DNA of 64,000 nucleotides from positions 29,421,807-29,485,806 of the forward strand of contig JAKSZT010054304.1 in assembly GCA_026826555.1 (NCBI GenBank), read 5' to 3'. The position numbers and the translations under genes were made by a program. How positions within the stretch are numbered: position 1 is the first letter of the stretch; every line of letters begins with the position of its first letter. The DNA is from Tolypeutes matacus. Lineage: Eukaryota; Chordata; Mammalia; Cingulata; Chlamyphoridae. This document shows, piece by piece, positions 12,404-24,812 of the stretch. The notes beneath the pieces were generated by a model, which saw only the letters and a list, made by a program, of their open reading frames with translations, had not been told where the DNA came from and ran no database searches.

Positions 12404-13760
12404 CAATGGTACCCCAATACTTGTTAATTGGTTCCGGGAGGCATGACAAGTACCAAAAATGATGAATACTAAACAAATTTTTCCCATAAGGAATAATGTA
12501 AATAAATTTAATGCCTTCCCAAACCAAAGATAATGCACATTTTTAAGGCAATATGTAAAAAAGATATGGTTGAATATCATTACTTTACATGAGAAATAAA
12601 CCTAGAAATTAATTACTTAGATTAAATAAAATAAAAACTTCACTTTACCTGTACTGAGAAAAGTCCATGACCAAATGGGATGGTGGGAGAAGAGTGGTGA
12701 GGAGGAGAGGTTACATGGAATATTGCCTGGAAGGAGAGTCCCCCTCCAATAGAACATCAGGCACTTGCACCTTAGGTGTTCTTTCTCTTTTCTGCCTTTT
12801 TTCAACTTGTACCACAGGCCCTAACACACCCTTTGTCACCTTTACTGAAAACTTATCCAATGAGGACTGCTTCTTTCTTCTTTTCAAAAGTTCCACGTAA
12901 ATTTGAAATTGTTTGGTCATTCTATAAATTCACATTTTTGCTTGTCAGAGTTTTGTCTGGATGGTACTTCTCCACAAAGTTTTGAACTTCTGCCCATTTT
13001 GCACACATTTGTTTTATCAAGGACCTGGGGACATCCTCCCTTGTCTCCTCCTCACCTGAAGAAATCTCTTCAGCCACCTCTTGTTGCTGCTTCTTCTGTA
13101 GTTCCTGCAGCTCCACAGTGCTGAGCTCTTCACGATGTTCCTCCACTAATTCTTCAACATCGGAAGCTTCGACCTCCAGACCAACGTACTGGCTTGGTAA
13201 TGCCTTCTCCTCTTATGTGATATAGGTTATACTCAGCATTTTTTCCCCCCGAAAATCTCTGGTCTTACAGTTAAAACCTTGGTGGGGAATAAAGTCCTCA
13301 GCTTCTATGTAGTCTTGAAATTCACTGAAGAATTCACCAGCAGCCTTTTTATTAGCATTTGCTGCCTCGCCATGCCTCACGACACTATGGATGTCAGTCC
13401 TCTTTTTAAAAGTAACAAACCAGTCATGGTTGGCCTTAAAAACGTCAACACTCTCATCACTTGATTCTGGTTGGTTTTTCAAAAGATCAGCATAAAACAC
13501 TTCGGCTTTTTCACATATCTTGGCTTCAGATACACTGTCACTAACTGCTTCTCCTTTACCCAAATTAATAACAGCTTTTCAACTTCCTTGAGTGTTTGGG
13601 AGTGCTGCTTTGTTACTGCTTTAACTCCTTTCACAACATCAGCCTTTTTTATTGCTTCTTTATTCTTGATGGTGGAGACCATTGTTCTAGGCATTCCAAA
13701 GTATGACTGTATTTGAAATAAAAGAATAATTTCCTGCATTAGTGTCTTTGGCACTAGTTT
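12404..13760 (-). mobile_element. Tigger/pogo DNA transposon relic, reverse
   Basis: A cut-and-paste transposon of the pogo/Tigger group, whose transposases are related to CENP-B. The left end has a TA dinucleotide followed by a caatggtacccc terminal repeat, which matches the Tigger terminal-repeat style (CAGTGGTACC-like). Transposase pieces lie on the minus strand between about 13,754 and 12,922. The opposite terminal repeat is not visible near 13,760, so the 5' end is lost. The element is also short for a full Tigger, so the middle is deleted. Confidence 0.75.
12922..13754 (-). pseudogene. Tigger-type transposase relic
   Basis: Three minus-strand open pieces line up in order with a Tigger transposase. 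13,754-13,479 holds the N-terminal helix-turn-helix (a GMPRTMVSTI-like recognition helix followed by KNKEAIKKA). 13,563-13,213 holds the second DNA-binding (CENP-B-like) domain with WFxxFKKR and a downstream GEAANANKKAA stretch; it stops just where the DDE catalytic domain would begin. 13,146-12,922 is an acidic, glutamate-rich segment like the C-terminal tail. The DDE catalytic core appears to be missing between the last two pieces. A frameshift separates the first two. Confidence 0.7.
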
Positions 13761-14095
13761 TCACAAGTGTAATAGAATGGTGAGTCTTCAGTAACCTAAG
13801 AATTAGCCATTATGACAACACTGATAACAGAAGAAACTAACCTGCATTGAAATGAAGACTTTAAAAAAGTCAAAGAAGTTGTTACCCCAACTATCTTCCT
13901 GTCATTGTTTTTCTTATCTTCTCACCCTCTTTATCCCACTGCCCATATAAACTAATTATTGAAAAGGGACAATCCTTAGGGTATGGAATGCAAAGCAGAA
14001 AAATAAGAGAAGATTGAATAAGTAGAAAATAACTAGCAAGAGGTTAGATTTGATACAACTTTATAAACAATCACTTTAAAAGTGAAAGACCTAAA

Positions 14096-14320
14096 CAGGA
14101 GTGGGCAAACTTATTCTGTAAAGGGCCAGATAGTAAATATTTTAAGCTCTGTAGGTATATTTTCCCTATTTTAACTATTCAACTCTGCCCTTGTGGTGTG
14201 AAAACAGCCACAGACCAAATGTAACACAATGGGCTTGTCTGTGTTCCAAAATACACCTTACTTACCAAAAGAGCCAGTGGCCCAGACTTATTCTGTGACC
14301 TTTACTTTGCTAACAGATGA
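14096..14320 (+). mobile_element. Small hAT-Charlie-like non-autonomous element
   Basis: Starts with a degenerate terminal repeat (cagga-gtgggcaaac) and carries the block tctgtaaagggccagatagtaaatattttaagc, typical of short hAT/Charlie-derived elements of the MER33/MER58 kind. A later block with ctgtgttccaaaatac and a decayed end near 14,320 also fit. It is non-coding. The exact subfamily cannot be settled by eye. Confidence 0.65.
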
Positions 14321-14339
14321 TCTAAACACATCAGTTTAA

Positions 14340-16900
14340 TGACCCATGTTTCAGACTGTATAAAAGGCAAACTCAACTGCATAATCTCTTCAAGAAATCC
14401 ATTTTAAATAAAAGACATGTTAAAAAAGATCAAAATAGATATAATATGAAAATAATGACAAATAAAAAGTTGGAGTAGTTATATTAATAACAGACAAAGT
14501 ATATTTCCTGATAAGGAATGTTACCTAAGATAGACAGTCATTAAACAAAGATAAAAGGATCAATTCTCCAGAAGAATGAAGCATCCTAAAGGAACATATA
14601 CCTAACAAAAGATTATATAAAGCAAATTACATAAAGCAAAAACTGTTAGAATTAAAAGAAGAAGTAGATAAAGCCACAAATATAGTGAAATATTTTAACA
14701 TTCCCCTCTCAGTAATTGATAGAACATTTAGACAGAAATCAGTAATAACATAAAATACCTGAATACTACTATCAATCAATTTCACCTAATGATGTTTATA
14801 GAACATTCTCCCTATCAATAGCAGAATATAAGATCTTTTTCAAGTGCCTATGAAACATTCATCAAGATAGTTTCACTGAGACAAAATATAAATCAAGATA
14901 AATATAATTAAATAATTGAAAACCTACAGAGTATATTTGTGGATCATAACAAGTATAAACTTAAATAACAGACATAAGTTTCAAAACTACCCAACTATTT
15001 GGAAATAAAATATCTCACTTTTGAATAACACAGGTATTAAAAGACTGATAAGGAGTATGCTTAAGCAACTCTAAGCGTATAAATTCATAATTTATGTAAA
15101 ATAAACAAATATTTTGAAATATACAAACTGCCAAAATAACACAAGAAGAAATAAATAATTTGAATAGTCCTATATCTATTAAAGGAATTGGGTTTTAATT
15201 AAACAGTTCCAATGAAGAAATCTCCAGTCTCAGAGATTCACTCTTCACCCTTGAATTATACCAAATATTTAAGGAAGAAATATTACCAATTCTACACAAG
15301 TTAGTTTAGAATTTGGGCAGCCATGACAACTTCCCAACTTATATTATGGGACCAACATTGCCTTAACATCAAGCCAGTACAATCATTAAAAAATAAAAAT
15401 AAAAAAATAAAAAACTACAGACTAATATCCTTCATAAAAATAGATGCAAAAATCCTCATCAATATACTAGCCCATTGAATTCAACAAGATATTAAAATAA
15501 TAATTCATAAATACCAATTGGTTTGATGCTTGAATGTGAAGCTTTTTCAGCAATTTAATATCATTCATTGTAATTCGCCATACTAATAGACTAAACAAAA
15601 AGTCATGTGATCCTTTCAGTAAAAAGAAATCAATGATAAAAACAAATTGTCTCTTTAGAGCATATCTATAAACCCATATCTAAAATTATTAAATACCATT
15701 CTTTTGAATACATTTTGTGTTAAGGAGAAAAATCAATAAAGAAATGACAATTTATTAAAAATAAAAAACTAAAAATTTGTTTTTCATTCCTGTAGAAAGA
15801 TCGTTTCCAAACATGAATTTAGTTATTTAAAAATAAAAACATTTATAAACATGAATTTATTTATTAGAGAAAAAACAGTTTTACTGAGCTTTTAACTCCA
15901 GAAGGAATAAAAATTAAGACAGGATTTAGTAAACATGAATATATTGAGAAAAATTAATTTTAACAATTATACAATTAATCAAAGCAGATCATTTTCCAGA
16001 AAATAAAATATTTTAACCAATTTAACTATGAAAGATATATGCAAAACTGACATATATTAATAATAAAAAATTGAAACATTTTCCAAAGATATATATGTTC
16101 TCCCCAGTCTCCTGAAACTAAAATATGATGTAAACAAGTTCTATAACATTTTATAAGTGCATATTATTTTAATCTGAACAACCAATTTAATTCAGAAAGA
16201 AAGGTGGGAAGCTATCCAACTAAAAAAATGCTGATACCAAAACTTGAGATAGATTTACACATGGGAAAAGGCCCAGTTTATTTATGAATGCAAATAAAAT
16301 AAGAACAACATAATTGTAGATGTAGAGCACATGAAATGACATTAATATAACATATATATTAATATATATACAATACTACCTAAAATTTGTAACTTTTCTA
16401 TGTATTGATTTATACCACTATGTAAAAAAGAATACTGCACAAAACTACAATAAATTTTATCTCAGAATTCAACGATGGCTTAACATTCTAAAATCCATTG
16501 TGAATTTCTGTAATAGTTTAAAAACACACATTTTCATCTCAATAGATGATGAGGACAATTAATTGTTTTTATTGCTGAAAAAATCTTTTAAATCCTATCT
16601 ATAAGGATGCTAAAGTAAGCATGATATTTAATGGTAAACATTTTAGAATTATAAAGCCAGAATCCATAATTTTCTCAGTTAGTCCTAATAATTTACTATG
16701 CAGTAAAATATATATATGATAAATATCCTAAAGGAAGAGCTGCACCATTAAACTATATTGATTTGCTTGTCTTCTTGAAAACTTATAAGAATTAATTTAG
16801 AAATGGTAGGTAGATATGCTACCAATATACAAATTCCATTGTTTTCTCATAAAAAAAAAAAAATAACAAAAATTTTTAAAGTTTCCACTTACAATAAGGG
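14340..16900 (+). mobile_element. Old L1 ORF2 relic, forward
   Basis: A heavily decayed forward L1. The order of recognisable ORF2 blocks is: late endonuclease (about 14,450-14,900), the endonuclease-RT linker (about 14,900-15,200), an RT block with DAKILINILAH-like translation near 15,440, and a later RT segment near 16,450-16,650 (atctcaatagatgat region). Stops and indels are frequent throughout. A-rich composition makes the right boundary uncertain. Confidence 0.65.
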
Positions 16901-17034
16901 GAAATGCGAAAGTATTTGAGAAGAAGCCTGACAAGAAATGTGCAACTGGGAAAAAACCTAAAATTTAATATGTGAAGCATAAAGCATATTCTTGGATAGG
17001 AAAATTAATGTATTAAAGTATGATTATACCAAAT

Positions 17035-17890
17035 TTTTCTGTAAATCTGAGGCCACCACCACCAGGACTCTTGCAAGCTCTAGCTATGGACTCCCTTCAG
17101 ATCCCTACAAACTCCATCACTGTGTCCCCCACTGCTGAATAGGTGGTATAGATATATTTTCTATGCTTACTCCTTCTTACCTTCACCCCAAACTCTCATG
17201 GGAATTGTTTCAGTTAGGGCCATCTAAGTGGGGCATGTGAATGACCATGAATCTTCCCAACTGCTGGAAAAAGAACACTACCACTGGAGACTCACACTTG
17301 CTGGTTTTTTGGAACCATAAGTTCTCAGAGTCAGCCGAATGGTACACAATCCTTTGAGAATCAATTACTGACCTGCTTTTAGCCCTTGGTGGATATTGAG
17401 CACATGAAACACAGCCATGAAGTAGTCTTACAACCAGAAATTCCAATCATGACAGGGTTCTGAGCAGAGGCCTCTAATTGCCATGTGTGAGAGCTCAGGA
17501 ATCCTCTCCAATAAAATGGAAATGGTACATACAGAAACAGGTAAAACCTTGATCGACTACAGTATACAGTATCTCAGTTCCATGAAAAGGTTTCAGGAAG
17601 ATTCCTTCACCTCCCAGAGGAGCTGTTATCCTCACTGGCACAATGGGGACAAGGATATTCAGACTTCCCTGAAAATGCATGGTCCAAGTTCACGAATGGC
17701 TCTTCCTGATTAACTTCCAACAGGATGGAATCAAGTATAGCTGTTATTTAATTAGCCAAGCATCTTAAAGGATGGTCAGCACAATGAATACATCTTCATA
17801 TAGTGTGCATTGCTATTCATGTCACCCCAGCAAAGGGTGACTCATAAGTTGTGGATTCTGACCACTGGTAAATCTTAGGCTGGCAAAAAA

Positions 17891-17933
<43 letters not shown>

Positions 17934-17947
17934 ANNNNNNNNNNAAA

Positions 17948-17998
<51 letters not shown>

Positions 17999-18965
17999 AT
18001 ATCTCCATGTGGGGGCAATATTTGGATAAAATTTATGTTTTATTTTAAAAATTGTTTTTCATAGGGATTCTCATCAGAAAGTTTTCTATGCTAAAAAAAA
18101 AAGAACATAACTAATGACCAGAACTCACTTATCAGCTAAACATAGAAACTGAACTGTTTTCTTCTGCAGAATAAGAGATGTGCAACTGATTGCCTCCTGG
18201 ATCCACAAGGGAACATTGGATTTCATACATCATCCTAAACTGGATCTACATGCATGGACTTCCACTGCCATCAGTAGATGCCCAAACAGCATGGAAATGC
18301 AGTGCCACCTGCCAAATACTGGCCAAGGCTAAAAATGCAGCCCAGGGATAAATTCTTGAGCCAATAAGTCAGAATATTCTAGATAGGTTCATCATATTGG
18401 GTCTCTTATATCAACCAGATGGTTTTGCTGGATCCAGACTACAGTTGACACATTCTTCAGGTTTGACCTAGCCATCCCTAGGCATTCTACTGACTTGGAC
18501 CACACTATCCAGGCCATATAAGGCATTGGTTTCATGTTCAGTTTTCTTAAAGAGTTTGCATCAGATAAATCCCCCAAGATTTTCAGCACAAGTTGCATAT
18601 CAAAGGATCCCATCATGAGGCATACAATGGATTCTCCTTGACTCATATCATCCCCAAGTTTCAAGGGAGTTTGAATGTTTTAATGGGCAATTAAAGGGAA
18701 GACATAAATAACCCATAAGAAGCTAAAAAGGTAACCCAAGCCTGGACTACAGATCTCAAGCTAGCAGTCTGAGGTCTCAAACAACAATTCCCCAAAAGAT
18801 TGATCTCATCCTCAATATTACACACTTTTATAATTATTGAAACCTCAGTCCCCATGGGAGACACTGTAAGGACTTTCTATTCCCTTTGACCTCTTTCCAA
18901 AGATTCAAATCAATGGGAGATCAGGATGGCTATAGAAGAGCAAGGGGTGAGAGACAGTATTTTCT
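17035..18965. other. Unassigned, less AT-rich block, possibly ERV-derived
   Basis: This block has visibly higher GC than its surroundings and does not read as LINE, SINE or MaLR. Open pieces of 60-90 codons occur on both strands (for example 18,664-18,392 minus; 17,483-17,713 plus) without a motif I can name. It lies upstream of a decayed env (20.7-22.8 kb) with L1 pieces and a SINE between them, so it could be the older part of the same retroviral relic, but I see no pol motif to prove it. Confidence 0.35.
17885..18000. repeat. (AAAT)n microsatellite with assembly gap
   Basis: A pure tetranucleotide AAAT/TAAA array on both sides of ten unknown bases (17,935-17,944). The true repeat length is therefore not known. 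Confidence 0.97.
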
Positions 18966-19113
18966 TTCTTCATTTATTCTATGACTGCAGAACATGATAT
19001 ATTTTAACGGTGTGTCACAATTTAATTGCCAGTGGTTTAGGTGGTACATAAAATAATCATGTTTCTTATAATCATTGGCATCTTAGAATGATGACAAACC
19101 CTAAATATCACTT

Positions 19114-19355
19114 TGCCATCCTGTATCTTTATTTATTATTATTTTATTTTATTTTTTTTTTTTAAGATTTTATTTATTTATTCATTTATCTCCCCCCCCC
19201 TGCTGCTTGTGCTCACCGGGTCAGCCAACCACGCCGTGCAGGCGGGCTTGCCCTCACCAGGAGGCCCCGGGAACCGAACCCGGGGCCTCCCATATGGTAA
19301 ACGGGAACCCTACTGATTGAGCCACAGCCGCTTCCCATGCCATCCTGTATCTTTA
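19114..19355 (-). mobile_element. tRNA-derived SINE (DAS-like) with 18-bp TSD
   Basis: A young SINE on the minus strand. The 18-base direct repeat tgccatcctgtatcttta occurs at 19,114-19,131 and 19,338-19,355. Read on the minus strand the body (19,337-19,132) starts with a tRNA-like head: an A box (tggctcaatcagtaggg) and a B box (ggttcggttcc) in normal spacing. A GC-rich body, a C/G-run and an A-rich tail with aaat units follow. This agrees with armadillo DAS-SINEs. RNA polymerase III would use the A and B boxes; mobilisation would depend on L1. Confidence 0.9.
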
Positions 19356-19439
19356 AAATAAAGTACACATATATAAGTGATGTGAATTTCTGGCCTACTA
19401 AATAGTACAATTTAAAATTTCAGAGTGATCATTTGAAAA

Positions 19440-19965
19440 TTTTTTGTTTTTAACTTTTTATTTTAATAACAATATGTATGAATTACATTCACAATATTGT
19501 GCTATCATCACTATTAACCATTACTTCAACTTTTTCATCACCTCAAACAGAAACTCTGTAACCATTAGTCAATGACTTCTTCTTCCTACTCCTCCCCTCT
19601 AGCCCCTGGTAACTTATAATCTACTATTTGTCTATAGGAAATTTGCTTCTATTAGTTATTTCATATAAACAAGATCATACCATATTTGTCTTTTTGTGTC
19701 TGTCTTATTTCACTCAGCATGGTATATTCCAGATTCATCTATGTTGTAGCATGCATCAAAACTTCATTCCTTTTTACAGTTGAATAATATTCCATGTTTT
19801 TACCACATTTTTAAATCCATTCATTTGTTAATAGATATTTGGTTTGCTTGCAGGTTTGGGGTACTGTGCATACTGCTTCTATAAACATTGTTGTACATAT
19901 TTCAATTTGCATTCTTCCTTTTGATTCTTTTGGGGTATATGCCAAGAAATGGGATTGCCAGGTTA
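19440..19965 (-). mobile_element. L1 3' end, reverse
   Basis: The plus strand is the reverse complement of an L1MA/L1MB-type 3' end. Recognisable blocks are the cacaatattgtgctatcatcac block, the catcacctcaaacagaaactc block, the aataatattccatg block and the ggggtatatgcc block near 19,930. It is non-coding and truncated at 19,965, where a forward L1 piece begins. Confidence 0.75.
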
Positions 19966-20700
19966 TATTGCAACCTCACGCCATATACAAATATTAACTC
20001 TACAAAAATCAGTAACCTAAATATAAGAGCTAAATGCACAAAACTCCTAGAAAAATGTATAGGAAAGGGCGTTCATAACCTTGATTTTGCTAGTGGTTTC
20101 TAGATATGACATCAAAAGCATGAAAAACAAAAGAAATATATATATAAAGTGGAGTTAGTAAAATCAAAAAAAAAAAAAAAAAAAAAAAAAACTTTTGATG
20201 TCAAAGGACACTACCAAGAAAGTGAAAAGACTATCTAAAGAATGGTAGAAAAGAACTGCTAACCATATATCTAATAAGGGTTTATCCAGAATTTATAAAG
20301 AAATGCAACAACTCAACAATGACAGAAAAAGACAAATAACCCAATTAACAAATGGGCAAAAACATTAATAGACATTTCTCCATACAAATGGTCAACAAAC
20401 ACATGGAAAGATGCTCAACATCACTGATCATCAGAGAACTGCAAGAAAAAAATGCAGACCAGAGTGAAATACCACTTCACACTCATGTGAAGGGTTATTA
20501 CTTAAAAAAATAAGGCAAAGCAGAAAATAACCAGTGTTGGCTAGGATGTAGAGAAATTGGAAACCTTATTCATTGTGGGATTGCAAAATGGTGCAGCCAC
20601 TGTGGAAATCCTCAGAATTTTGTGACTTCTCAGAAAGTTGAAAAAAATGCCTCACCTTTTGCTTATAAGGAACACAAAAGGAATGACCATCAATTTTCAG
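19966..20700 (+). mobile_element. L1 ORF2 C-terminal fragment, forward
   Basis: Forward L1 from the last third of ORF2: the cctaaatataagagctaaa block, the atatgacatcaaaagca block, the tttgatgtcaaaggacac block and the tggtcaacaaacacatg block leading towards the ORF2 end. An A-run of about 29 lies at 20,162-20,191. The junction with the reverse L1 at 19,965 is head-to-head, suggesting two separate insertions or an inversion. Confidence 0.7.
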
Positions 20701-20729
20701 ATTTCTAGTTCAACATTTTATTTAATGTG

Positions 20730-22850
20730 GACCTGCCACTTTGCCTTGGGTAGCCCAAAGGAATGGATATCGGTATGCTGAATACAAACTTTTATTGAAA
20801 CACAAGAGGATCCAAGCATTCTAGGTTCTAGTTCACCACACTAGAGGTTAGATCAAGGGCATGATTCTTTCCCACGGTATGGATTGCCCATATTACAATC
20901 TGTGGGGAAAAGTCCTTGTGAAGGGTAAGATGTTAAAACTTTGAAACTGAGAGTCTGGGTAGAGAGGATGGGGGTGGGGAAGGGACCTAAACTTTCCTCT
21001 CTCTCCTGCCTCATAGGATACAGTAATATTCCTGTTGCAGGCATTTGCTAGGACCCTGAATCTGACAAGTTGTTGGATATATCAGCTACCATTCAACCCA
21101 ACAGATAAGCATCTGATTGTTGTGTTGCTGTATATCACAAATGGACATCTTGCTAACCACAGACATTTCTGGTAACTTAGGTACCCCGAATTTATTGATT
21201 TGGCACCAATGTGCTCCTGTAACTGAACCCTGACTCGTGTCAGTGATGGGAGCAGTTGGTATATCTAGAAAAGGGAGCATGGGATCTGCCCTTGGGCTAT
21301 TTTGGCCTCAATATAGGTAGCCTTCTCTCCTACACTCACTCCTGCCCTACACAGACTCTTCAATTCCACTTAAGGCCTCTGCCCAGTAGGAGGAAATTTT
21401 AGCTGGTTTATCCCTACAGTAGTCATTGATTCTTAACTCTCAGGCCTGGGTCAATGCCCTTTGGGTATTTATTGTGTAAAAACCAGACTAGTGAGCGTAT
21501 GTATCTCAAGTGGTTGGTCCTGGGTTTGATCCTGGGTACCAACCAAAAAATCAAAAAAGATTGAAAGAACAATATAAAACCACGTTCACCTGTCTTCTTT
21601 CAGCCAATTTAACCTGCACATATGGTGCATTAATAAAAGACAGCCAAGTAATCAAATATGTCCTGTTGAGTAAGGTAGGAGATCCAAAACAAGGTAGACC
21701 CCAGTTATCCAGGGGCGTTGGCAGATGATACTACTAACTCTGCTCATATGTGTCTACTGGGTGTTTATTCCCTCTATCATGGTCATTCAATTAGAAAAGG
21801 TTGTGAACAGCCTGTACTTGATATGAGCTGAGGTCAAAATTGACAATCCCTCAGCCTTGGAGACCCACAAATTAACTTCAATTCTTTGGCCAGAGTAGTG
21901 TTGGATAACTGCATAGCCTTTAACTTTCTGCTGACCAGTCAAAGACAGTTCTGTGTGCTTTCCAACCCCTTGTATTGCATCTGGTCCAATGAAACTGGCA
22001 AAGTAGAGCAGTCCCCTAGGATGCTCAGAAAGAAAGTTTCCTCCTGGTTTTCTAATATATGCCTTGCTGGGCTATAGGCCACATTCTCTAGGCTTGGCAA
22101 TGATTAGGACTCTTGGCTATGTTCACTCATCCAAACAGGCCAGATCAACCTGCTTGATGTGATTTTGATCATGGCACTGGTCTGCTGTTGCTTCAGACTA
22201 ATTAACTAGTTATTGCCATGTCCCCGCAAAGTCCATTTGGAGTAGGCTATGCTTTTCATTGGGTCTATGAAATTGGAAGTGAGGATTCTGTCTCCTGACC
22301 AAAATCTTATGTGAGATATTTCAGACCTGGTCATAGACTACTATAAAGGCTTTACCTAGCTGGTCTCACACAGGAAAGCTGCCCACCCACCCCATGGCCA
22401 CCCCAACCCTCTACTAGATTTGGTGCACAGTCAGGGTTTCTGGAGGGAGTTTCTTTCAAGGACTCAGGCCCCCTACATTGTTGGGGCAGCCATGGTCATA
22501 TGCATATCTGTATTCCTAGCCCTTTGTTCTGTTCATCCTTATTGGAAAGCCTTTGGCTGAGATATTTTCATTCAGGTGACTCTGCTTTGACCTCTTTATC
22601 AGAGAGGCTTGACTGAAACACTCTTCTCTGCTCTGATTCAGGACTTTTTCACTTCTAGCCCTTCTACATCTCCCTTATCCTTGGCACCTAGGTCCATAAA
22701 ACGGCAAGAGTTTTTTGTTCAGTGTTCCTTAACAGTGCCTGCACTGCCTATCATCTGGCTTTCAACTAGGAAAGAATGAATCAGAAGGGAGCCAGTACTT
22801 AATGTTCTCTTGCTTATCCTATTGCAGTAAGTGAATAATGGCTTAATGGC
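20730..22850 (+). pseudogene. Degenerate retroviral env (ERV) relic, forward
   Basis: A decayed envelope gene from an endogenous retrovirus. The clearest part is 21,886-22,077, whose translation resembles the transmembrane subunit ectodomain of class I/type D-like ERV envelopes: a conserved heptad-type stretch, then a cysteine motif that is broken (C-x7-C, where C-x6-CC is expected, one cysteine replaced by tyrosine). A hydrophobic, cysteine-containing segment about 90 codons further on (near 22,160-22,195) fits the membrane anchor. Stops and frameshifts occur throughout, so no functional protein is possible. A short SINE-like insert lies at 21,489-21,570. The flanking LTRs were not identified. 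Confidence 0.6.
21489..21570 (+). mobile_element. Short tRNA-derived SINE fragment
   Basis: A DAS-like head with an internal deletion: an A-box-like tatctcaagtggttgg, a B-box-like gggtttgatcctggg, then gtacc and an A-rich tail to about 21,565. It interrupts the env relic. No TSD is obvious. Confidence 0.55.
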
Positions 22851-22899
22851 TTAACTATAACTTTCAGTTTGGATTGTTGTCCTAATTGACCACCTTAAC

Positions 22900-23180
22900 A
22901 TCTGGTAGCTCTGACAATGTTCACGAGGAAACAGGTACAGGATACGAATTGAGAATGTTTTGAATAATATACCGTTAGGAAAGATAAAATGTTCATCAAT
23001 AGGAGAATGCCCAAAGAAGCAATAATATAGGCATTCTATAAAATGATACGCTGCAGTTAAAAAAGAGTAAGACTTATAAAGTGCTGACATGAAATTATTA
23101 ACTAGATTTACTGTTGAGTGAATAAACCATATGGTAGTACTTTACATAAAGTACGATGCCATTATTCAAAATATATACAA
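22900..23180 (+). mobile_element. Old L1 3' region fragment, forward
   Basis: Contains the decayed L1 3' block with aatgttcatcaataggagaat, then a gcattctataaaatgatacgc block and a gttgagtgaataaacc block, as in old L1M/L1ME 3' regions. Non-coding. Confidence 0.5.
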
Positions 23181-23234
23181 ATCTCTTCTGAGCATTCCTT
23201 CACATATATATGTTTATTATCATTGTGTAGAAAA

Positions 23235-23340
23235 AGTCTTGGGTTAATTCCCTGATGGGGCATATGGGAATCCCCTATATTTTTTTATGTAACATTTATG
23301 TAATATAAAGGTTCTTTAAAAATAAAACTTTACAATAAAA
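23235..23340 (+). mobile_element. Terminal ~100 bp of L1 3' UTR
   Basis: Only the last part of the L1 3' UTR family seen at 1-1480: gatggggcatatgggaatcc, the terminal gtaatataaaggttcttt block, and an aaaataaaa tail. This is an extremely 5'-truncated insertion. Confidence 0.75.
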
Positions 23341-23344
23341 AATT

Positions 23345-24812
23345 CAATGATGTTTTAATAAACTATTAACAAAGAAAAAAAAAAGTCTTGGATGAAAGCA
23401 GACTAATCTAACAACAAGAGAAATCTTTGAGGAGGGGACTAGCATTGAAGTGGATGCATAAGGCAATGCTGTAATTATATAATTATATCTGAATTTTATA
23501 AAAATGTATTTATGTTTTGTACAAATTAATGTATTCTGGTGGGAATTGTATTAGGTCTCTGATAAAAACGTGACACATGTTAAATATTGTAGATTTAGAA
23601 ATCTGGAAGGTGGCAGTGAAGAGTAAGATTATTTTTCACAAATATTATAGTTATCTCCCTTCTTCACACTACTTTAGATTTCAATACACAGTGAATAACT
23701 ATGAGGTATTGACAATTGAAATAAAAATTATCTGAAAACTTAACTGTGATTTTCTTTGAGGAGGCTAGGATGACCTTCCTTTAAACAATTCTGATACACT
23801 GTTAAGGGGAATGATATATTCTTATTTCATGCTTTCGTGGTAATTATCATCTGAAACTTTTCCCACTCTGTAGAGTCACCTTCAAGAGATACATGCCAGA
23901 AATAGCAAACAATGCCCTAATATCTTAAGTGAGTATATTAATCAGATCACTTTTTTTTCAGCCCTGAAGATGTGATTTTGAATACAAGATGAATGAGCCA
24001 AGAATAATGGTGGAAGTAGAAATTAATATTAAAAGTATAACTTTTGGAATGATGCGAACATAAAAATAGTTTTATTTTAAAATTCTTCTAGGTCTTCATT
24101 CAGGCTATTAGAATAAGAGAAGACAAGGATAAGTAAATTAAATTTTAAAAGGAGAGAGTATATAGAAGTTTTCAATTTACATCCCTTTGGTTGCCTTCTG
24201 TTAGATTTGGAAAATTAAAAAAGTTTCACCTTGGCTTTCTTTAGACACAAGCATTTGCAGTGACTTATCATGCTTACCTTGAATACATCCTGGCAATTAA
24301 ATCGAATCAAAGAAAGTATGAAGTTGTATATTCATGCCTTTTAGGAAATTTAAGGTTTATCAGGATTAGTAACATAGATTACTGATATCATTTCAGGTGA
24401 GAGAAGTTCTAATCATTCTGCATTGCATTCACAAAGCTTTGAATAGAAATAATTTCAAAAACAATTTTAAAAAATAAGGAATAATATCTGCAACAAATGA
24501 AAGAATACCACAATCCTAAGTCTACACAATTTGAAATATCACCAAACAGCTATGCTTGCTCTTTAGAACATAAATGATCCCAGATAAAAAACAATTGAAA
24601 AAAATATATTGACGTTAAATTTCCATCATTAAAAGCATACACATGAGTAATTGTGTAAAATGAAAACAATTTTCCCAGTGTAAACTGACTTTTAAGAATA
24701 CATTCTTCCCTTTACATTTGGAAATATGAGGAAACTTACAGTATTGAAAGATGTACTTGACAGACAATACAATATCTTATATATTTTAAGAAAAACTTTA
24801 TGCAGTGTTCAC
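23345..24812. other. AT-rich, no recognised feature
   Basis: No gene or confident repeat is seen. The sequence is AT-rich without long open frames. Confidence 0.5.

Noticed and set aside
17885..18000. Regular array as a CRISPR-like or satellite structure
   Set aside because: It is a simple tetranucleotide repeat without spacers, in a mammalian genome.
19255..19337. Possible tRNA gene (good A and B boxes)
   Set aside because: The tRNA-like part is the head of a SINE with an A-rich tail and an 18-bp TSD; it does not fold as a full tRNA.
19440..20700. Twin-priming 5' inversion of a single L1
   Set aside because: The left, inverted part contains the L1 3' end and the right part the ORF2 C-terminal region, the opposite of what twin priming gives; two insertions or a later inversion fit better.
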